NCBI GenBank assembly: GCA_031368095.1
Contig: JANLQX010000439.1
Location: 1 to 26,501 of the forward strand
Source: JANLQX01 sp031368095
GTDB taxonomy: Bacteria > Actinomycetota > Acidimicrobiia > Acidimicrobiales > JANYDT01
Length of the DNA: 26,501 bases
Direction: 5' to 3'
In this document: piece after piece, positions 22,547-26,501 of the stretch
Layout: each line of letters begins with the position of its first letter
Position numbering within the stretch: the first letter of the stretch is position 1
The notes under the pieces: generated by a model
Seen by the model: only the letters and a program-made list of their open reading frames with translations
What the model was told of the DNA's origin: nothing
Database searches by the model: none
Program-made: the position numbers and the translations under genes

Positions 22547-23434
22547 ATGCCTGCCGCTGTCCCCACCGTCCGCCCTACCGTCCGCCTGGCCAAGTACCAC
22601 GGTCTCGGCAACGACTTCCTCGTGATGGTTGTTGCTGACGGATCCGCCGTGCCGGACGACGTGGCACATGCCGAGCTGGCCCGAGCTTCGTGCGATCGCC
22701 ACCGGGGGATCGGCGCCGACGGACTTCTGGTGTGCTCAGCGGCCGAAGCAGACAGCGGCGCCGATCTCCGGATGAAACTACGCAACGCCGACGGTTCGCT
22801 GGCCGAGATGAGTGGCAACGGCATTCGATGCTTCATCCACGCCGCCCTCGACGCTGGTCTCGTGCCGCCGGGACCGGTGAGGGTTCTGACCGACGGCGGC
22901 CTTCGGACCGTCGAGGCGTTTCCACCGGTCGACGGTGTCGCCTACGTCGAAGTCTCGATGGGAACGGCAACGCTTGACCCGATTGAGATTGAGATTCCTG
23001 CGTCGGTTCGAGCGGTGATCGGTGAGCGGCGGGCGACGACCGTTGATGTCGGCAATCCGCACATTGTTGTCGAGGCCCATCCGTCGACGATCGATCTCGC
23101 CACCTTCGGCCCGGCCGTTGAGGCGTGGTACCTGGGTACCGGCCTTCACGGAATCAACGTCGAAGTGATCGGTCGTTCGGCCGAAGAGGGGGTGCTTGAT
23201 ATGGCAGTGTGGGAACGCGGCGTCGGGATCACGCAGGCCTGCGGCACGGGCGCGGTTGCTTCCGCCTCGGTCGCCCGCTCGTGGGGACTAGCCGGTGACC
23301 GCACGAGAGTCATGCAGCCCGGAGGGGATGCGGTCGTCGTTTTTGATGGTGACGAAGCGAGACTCATCGGGACCTCGCAGTTCATCTGCACGTCCGAGTT
23401 TGCTCTACCTTCGGGGGTGAGTATCCATGGCTGA
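22547..23434 (+). CDS. dapF: diaminopimelate epimerase DapF
   Basis: A 295-residue enzyme that converts LL- to meso-diaminopimelate for lysine and peptidoglycan synthesis. Family markers are KYHGLGNDFLV near 16-26, HRGIGADGLL, MSGNGIRC with catalytic Cys95, DVGNPHIVV, and the second catalytic Cys232 in ITQACGTGAVAS. The racemase-type two-Cys set is complete. ATG 22547 or ATG 22541 is the start. An AATACT hexamer (22533-22538), an imperfect -10, is 8 nt before 22547, which favours a leaderless start there. The frame stays open further upstream only through the divergent DLH gene. The first codons carry a tandem ACCGTCCGCC duplication encoding PTVRPTVR. The 3' end overlaps hflX by 8 nt. Confidence 0.95.
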   Translation: MPAAVPTVRPTVRLAKYHGLGNDFLVMVVADGSAVPDDVAHAELARASCDRHRGIGADGLLVCSAAEADSGADLRMKLRNADGSLAEMSGNGIRCFIHAALDAGLVPPGPVRVLTDGGLRTVEAFPPVDGVAYVEVSMGTATLDPIEIEIPASVRAVIGERRATTVDVGNPHIVVEAHPSTIDLATFGPAVEAWYLGTGLHGINVEVIGRSAEEGVLDMAVWERGVGITQACGTGAVASASVARSWGLAGDRTRVMQPGGDAVVVFDGDEARLIGTSQFICTSEFALPSGVSIHG

Positions 23435-24722
23435 GAACACCGTGAAGCAGCTCATCGATCGTTCCATCCGGGAGAAGATTGTGCTCGTCGGGGTCGCCAT
23501 TCCTCCGGGCACCGTCGACGACGCGGAAGAAGGTCTCGACGAGCTCGCCCTCCTGGTCGACACCGCCGGCGCCGACGCCATGGCTCGTGTCATCCAGCGG
23601 CGAGATGCACCCGACCCGGTGTACTTCGTCGGGAAAGGCAAGGCTGAGGAACTTCGCGAGATCTCACTCACCGTTGACGCCGACACCGTCGTGTTCGATA
23701 CCGAACTGGCACCGAAGCAGAGCCGCAACCTGGAGAAGCTGCTCGGCCGCACCGCCATCGACCGGACCGCGGTGATCCTCGACATTTTCGCCCAGAACGC
23801 CCGCACCGCGGAGGGCAAGGCGCAGGTCGAGCTGGCGCAGTTGCGCTACCGATTGCCACGTCTTCGGGGGAAAGGCGGTGCCCTCTCCCAACAGGGCGGC
23901 GCCGCCGGCGGCGCCCGTATCGGGACTCGCGGGCCAGGTGAAACGAAGCTCGAAGCCGACCGGCGTCGGTTGCTCGACCGCGTCCACAAGCTCGAGGGTC
24001 AGCTCAAGGACTTGCAACGTGTACGTATCAATCAACGCAAGGGTCGCCGTCGAAATCGCCAGGCCGCAGTAACGCTGGTCGGCTACACCAACGCTGGGAA
24101 GTCCACCCTGCTCAACCGACTTACCGAAGCGGGAGTGCTGGTGGAGAACCGTCTGTTCTCCACCCTCGACCCAACCACCCGTCGACTCTCGCTACCGGGT
24201 GGTGAAGTGGTGTTGTTGTCAGACACCGTCGGCTTCGTTCGAAACCTTCCTCATGAACTTGTTGAAGCGTTCAAAAGCACACTCGACGAGGTCGTGGAGG
24301 CGGATCTTCTTATCCACGTTGTTGATGCCAGCTGCTTTTCGCCGGAAGGCAACATGAATGCGGTCGACGAAGTCCTTGCCTCGATCGGCGCGTCGGACGT
24401 ACCCCAGCTCATCGTCTTCAACAAGACCGACGTTGCGTGGCCTGAACGACTCGAGGCGATGCACCGCCAGTTCCCAGGGTCGGTCGCCATCTCGGCGTTC
24501 AACGGTGAAGGCATCGACGAACTTCTCGAGGTCGTTTCCGATAGAGTACGCGCACTTACCAATGTCATCGAACTGTTCATTCCCTACGACCGGGGCGATC
24601 TGCTCGCGGCGGTGCATCGCGAGGGTGAGGTGCTCGTGGAAAGTCACGAGGACAACGGCACCCGAGTGCGAGCCCGGCTCGACGGCGCATCGGCCGGCAA
24701 GTTCCGTGAGGTGCGGGTGTAG
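23427..24722 (+). CDS. hflX: GTPase HflX (ribosome-associated)
   Basis: A 431-residue GTPase that splits or rescues stalled ribosomes. The HflX N-domain carries DPVYFVGKGKAEEL, and the Gly-rich linker reads GALSQQGGAAGGARIGTRGPGETKLEADRR (about 151-180), followed by a coiled-coil. The G domain has G1 GYTNAGKS at 219-226, FSTLDPTTR, G3 DTVG at 266-269 and G4 NKTD at 332-335, with a short C-terminal domain. The start is ATG 23427, overlapping the dapF stop by 8 nt; a Gly-rich GGGGG lies about 10 nt upstream inside dapF. dapF-hflX is a common actinobacterial pair, usually with miaA beside it. Confidence 0.97.
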   Translation: MAENTVKQLIDRSIREKIVLVGVAIPPGTVDDAEEGLDELALLVDTAGADAMARVIQRRDAPDPVYFVGKGKAEELREISLTVDADTVVFDTELAPKQSRNLEKLLGRTAIDRTAVILDIFAQNARTAEGKAQVELAQLRYRLPRLRGKGGALSQQGGAAGGARIGTRGPGETKLEADRRRLLDRVHKLEGQLKDLQRVRINQRKGRRRNRQAAVTLVGYTNAGKSTLLNRLTEAGVLVENRLFSTLDPTTRRLSLPGGEVVLLSDTVGFVRNLPHELVEAFKSTLDEVVEADLLIHVVDASCFSPEGNMNAVDEVLASIGASDVPQLIVFNKTDVAWPERLEAMHRQFPGSVAISAFNGEGIDELLEVVSDRVRALTNVIELFIPYDRGDLLAAVHREGEVLVESHEDNGTRVRARLDGASAGKFREVRV

Positions 24723-24724
24723 CG

Positions 24725-24819
24725 AATTGGGAACGTCGGGTCACTTGTGTTGCGAGCAGCGCAGCGAAGCGGAGCAGCGCAGCGCCGGAAGGTTGGTGCG
24801 GGCGTAGCGTCCCCAACTT
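24725..24819. repeat. small intergenic element with inverted ends and an internal direct repeat
   Basis: TTGGGAACG (24727-24735) and CGTCCCCAA (24808-24816) are inverted with one mismatch. Between them GAGCAGCGCAGCG occurs twice (24754-24766 and 24772-24784), 18 bp apart. It begins just after the hflX stop and precedes the AT-richer promoter of the DUF222/HNH gene. It could act as an hflX terminator or be a decayed mini-element. Confidence 0.4.
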
Positions 24820-24866
24820 GTACCAGAATTCTCGGTAAAAGATGGACAAGAAATTTCGGTATTTGG

Positions 24867-24895
24867 TTGCCGCTCGACATAGTGTTTGCTACACT
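24867..24895 (+). promoter_or_regulatory. promoter of the DUF222/HNH gene
   Basis: TTGCCG (24867-24872), a 17-bp spacer and TACACT (24890-24895), then 7 nt to ATG 24903. There is no Shine-Dalgarno. It is the best-formed promoter in the window and lies in a locally AT-rich stretch, so the transcript is probably leaderless. Confidence 0.6.
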
Positions 24896-24902
24896 CGAAT
24901 AC

Positions 24903-26228
24903 ATGTTCCCGCCTGTCGAAGACCTCGAAACCGAGTTCTTCGACCTTGTCCGGTGGGACACCGAATGGTCGGAGAACTGGCGTCCGCCCGACGAACGCGA
25001 AGCCGTATTCGAGGCGTGGCATCCAGCCGAGCAGGCACGGCTGGATTTGATTGACACGTTGATCTGGTGGGACCGGGCCGATGCCCATCTCCTCGATGGA
25101 GCCAGGTCCCCGGCGGGATGGTTGCGGGCAAAACTCCGGATTTCTCACGGACACGCCATCGCGCTGTTGCGTCAGGCCCGCGGTTTGCGCGACTGCCCGT
25201 CACTACATCACGCCTTGTCGACCGGCACGCTCACGTTTGATCAAACTGATCATCTGATCCACGTGTTTACCCCGGCGAGGGTGGCGTACGTGGAGCGTGA
25301 TGTTGACCTGTTGATCGAACACGCCACCTCGTTGACGGTGGCGCAATGTCGGATCATGGCGCGTCGGTGGGCCGACGCGGTCGACGCCGAAATCGCAGCC
25401 GCTGTTCTCGACGCCGGCGGTGAGATACCGGACCCGGATGCGACCGTTTCCGAGCTCCGGGTCGGGGAGATTCTCGACGGTGACACCGTCATCGAAGGGA
25501 CCTTCAACGCGGCCGACGCCGCCGTTCTTCAGGCCGCTCTCAGGGCGGCGCATCGGCTCGGGCAGCCGGATTCGACAGGTGACGACGAAGCCCTCGAAGA
25601 CGGTGTTGCGGTAAAGGAACCGGAAGGCCCGAAAGACACCCGCACCCCGGCACAGCAACGAGCGGATGCGTTGGTGTTGATCGCCCAGTTCTTCTTGGAT
25701 CACCACGACACGGTCGCTCGTGGTGACGGCGCGTCGATCAACCGGGCGCATGTGAACATCACCGTCGACCTGGACCGGTTCACGACGGTGCATCTGACCG
25801 GGAATGCGGAAACGCCGTACTCGTTGAACGGGATCGATATCCGGTCAGTCGTGCAGGCGTGCTGCGACGCCTCGATCGCGCGAGTGTTGACCGCGGGATC
25901 GTCGATGGTGTTGGACCTGGGCCGCGAAACCCGAGTGGTGTCGCCCGCGTTACGCAAGTCGGTGACGAAACGTGACAGGTCGTGTCGGTTCCCGGGGTGC
26001 GACATGCCCGCTGCGTTTACCGATGTGCATCACGTAAAGCATTGGATACGGGGTGGGCCGACCGACCGCGATAACTGCTGCCTGCTGTGCCGACGCCATC
26101 ACACCCTCGTCCACAAAGGTGGCTGGACTGCCATCGGCAACGCCAACCACACCGTCGTGTTCACCGGCCCAGAAGGCGTTCAACACCCGAGCCGACCACC
26201 CAATCTGCAACCCCCACTGCGGATCTGA
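24903..26228 (+). CDS. REP13E12-type DUF222/HNH endonuclease
   Basis: A 441-residue protein of the actinobacterial 13E12 repeat family. The first three quarters are the DUF222 region: WWDRADAHLLDGARSPAGWLRAKLRIS, ARGLRDCPSLHHALSTGTLTFDQTDHLI, then RTPAQQRADALVLIAQFFLDHHD. The C-terminal HNH nuclease module is CRFPGCDMPAAFTDVHHVKHW, RGGPTDRDNCCLLCRRHHTLVHKGGW, with paired Cys and His for metal binding and catalysis. These genes occur in many copies in actinobacterial genomes; their true function is not settled. ATG 24903 is fixed by the promoter 7 nt upstream; the frame from 24747 runs through the intergenic element and is rejected. The last 20 residues are Pro/Asn-rich. Confidence 0.93.
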   Translation: MFPPVEDLETEFFDLVRWDTEWSENWRPPDEREAVFEAWHPAEQARLDLIDTLIWWDRADAHLLDGARSPAGWLRAKLRISHGHAIALLRQARGLRDCPSLHHALSTGTLTFDQTDHLIHVFTPARVAYVERDVDLLIEHATSLTVAQCRIMARRWADAVDAEIAAAVLDAGGEIPDPDATVSELRVGEILDGDTVIEGTFNAADAAVLQAALRAAHRLGQPDSTGDDEALEDGVAVKEPEGPKDTRTPAQQRADALVLIAQFFLDHHDTVARGDGASINRAHVNITVDLDRFTTVHLTGNAETPYSLNGIDIRSVVQACCDASIARVLTAGSSMVLDLGRETRVVSPALRKSVTKRDRSCRFPGCDMPAAFTDVHHVKHWIRGGPTDRDNCCLLCRRHHTLVHKGGWTAIGNANHTVVFTGPEGVQHPSRPPNLQPPLRI

Positions 26229-26302
26229 CCAATTATGTCCCTGAGGTCCGGCCGAAAGGGTAACTCGCCGACGGGTCGTTTATTGGCCAGCCTGAACAGT
26301 TG

Positions 26303-26320
26303 TCGGAGGCCGACCTCCGA
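26303..26320. terminator. hairpin downstream of the HNH gene
   Basis: TCGGAGG-CCGA-CCTCCGA is a perfect 7-bp stem with a 4-nt loop, 75 nt after the HNH stop. There is no U-tract. It is plausible as an intrinsic terminator or attenuator. Confidence 0.45.
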
Positions 26321-26501
26321 TCGGCACCAAGTAGTTCGAAGCATGATTAAACACTCGGTAAGGGTAGATCCGGGCGGACGGCATCCGGCCACCGAGCACT
26401 GCACTCTGGCTGTTATCGCGCACGACGGCTGCGCGCGTTATCGGGCGCCGCCCGCGCTGCATCGCGCCGGATCCCGGGTGGCCGAGTCAACCTTGGAGGT
26501 G
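26321..26501. other. right-edge stretch without a clear gene
   Basis: No recognisable protein or RNA was found. One + frame opens at ATG 26343 and remains open for 53 codons to the edge (MIKHSVRVDPGGRHP and onward), but it matches no family I know. GTTATCG occurs twice (26412 and 26438) around a small CGCGCA/TGCGCG hairpin. It may be the start of a gene cut by the window or plain intergenic DNA. Confidence 0.3.

Noticed and set aside
1..26501. tRNA or rRNA genes
   Set aside because: Scanning for T-loop GGTTCGA-type boxes with a paired acceptor stem gave nothing convincing on either strand.

Overview
This window is GC-rich, densely coded bacterial chromosome with short intergenic gaps. Gene content points to a high-GC actinobacterium: a MutY with the short actinobacterial-type C-terminus, a HelD-type RNA polymerase recycling ATPase, an F420-type LLM oxidoreductase, an APC permease paired with a UspA protein, an adjacent dapF-hflX pair, and a REP13E12-type DUF222/HNH gene. 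An acidimicrobial lineage is a guess; no 16S or marker comparison was possible. I see no rRNA, tRNA, CRISPR array, prophage or complete insertion sequence.

Layout. 1-2264: a partial RhtA-like exporter diverges from a MaoC-type hydratase gene that overlaps mutY. 2274-7572: a secreted L,D-transpeptidase diverges from helD, which is followed by a DUF427 gene, miaA and surE. 7592-11559: an MDR-type oxidoreductase diverges from a complete three-gene zinc-type ABC uptake operon with overlapping genes. 11586-13702 (minus strand): an alpha/beta hydrolase is coupled to a peptidase-S51-like protein carrying a CysRS-like C-terminal tail. 13836-18390 (minus strand): a four-gene operon encodes an ACAD11-like acyl-CoA dehydrogenase, an APH-type kinase, a TetR regulator and a 14-TM DHA2 exporter. 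18619-20633 (minus strand): an APC permease precedes a UspA protein. 20711-22465: an LLM oxidoreductase converges on a dienelactone-hydrolase-family gene across a strong hairpin. 22547-24722: dapF overlaps hflX. 24903-26228: the DUF222/HNH endonuclease gene.

How the genes fit together. The most interesting functional unit is the kinase plus dehydrogenase pair at 16125-18390. It looks like the two halves of the ACAD10/ACAD11 fusion protein on separate genes, and like the LvaA/LvaC pair of bacterial levulinate catabolism, which suggests degradation of 4-hydroxyacyl-CoA compounds under a local TetR. Housekeeping genes often found side by side in actinobacteria (miaA, dapF, hflX) are here separated by about 15.8 kb of metabolic and transport genes.

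Non-coding structure. Many transcription-unit starts have a TAnnnT hexamer only 6-9 bases before the start codon and no Shine-Dalgarno, which suggests leaderless mRNAs. Other structures are a 32-bp direct repeat that duplicates the start of the TetR gene, degenerate 21-bp-phased repeats upstream of the ACAD gene, a 9-bp tandem array that supplies a stop codon, and hairpins between convergent genes.
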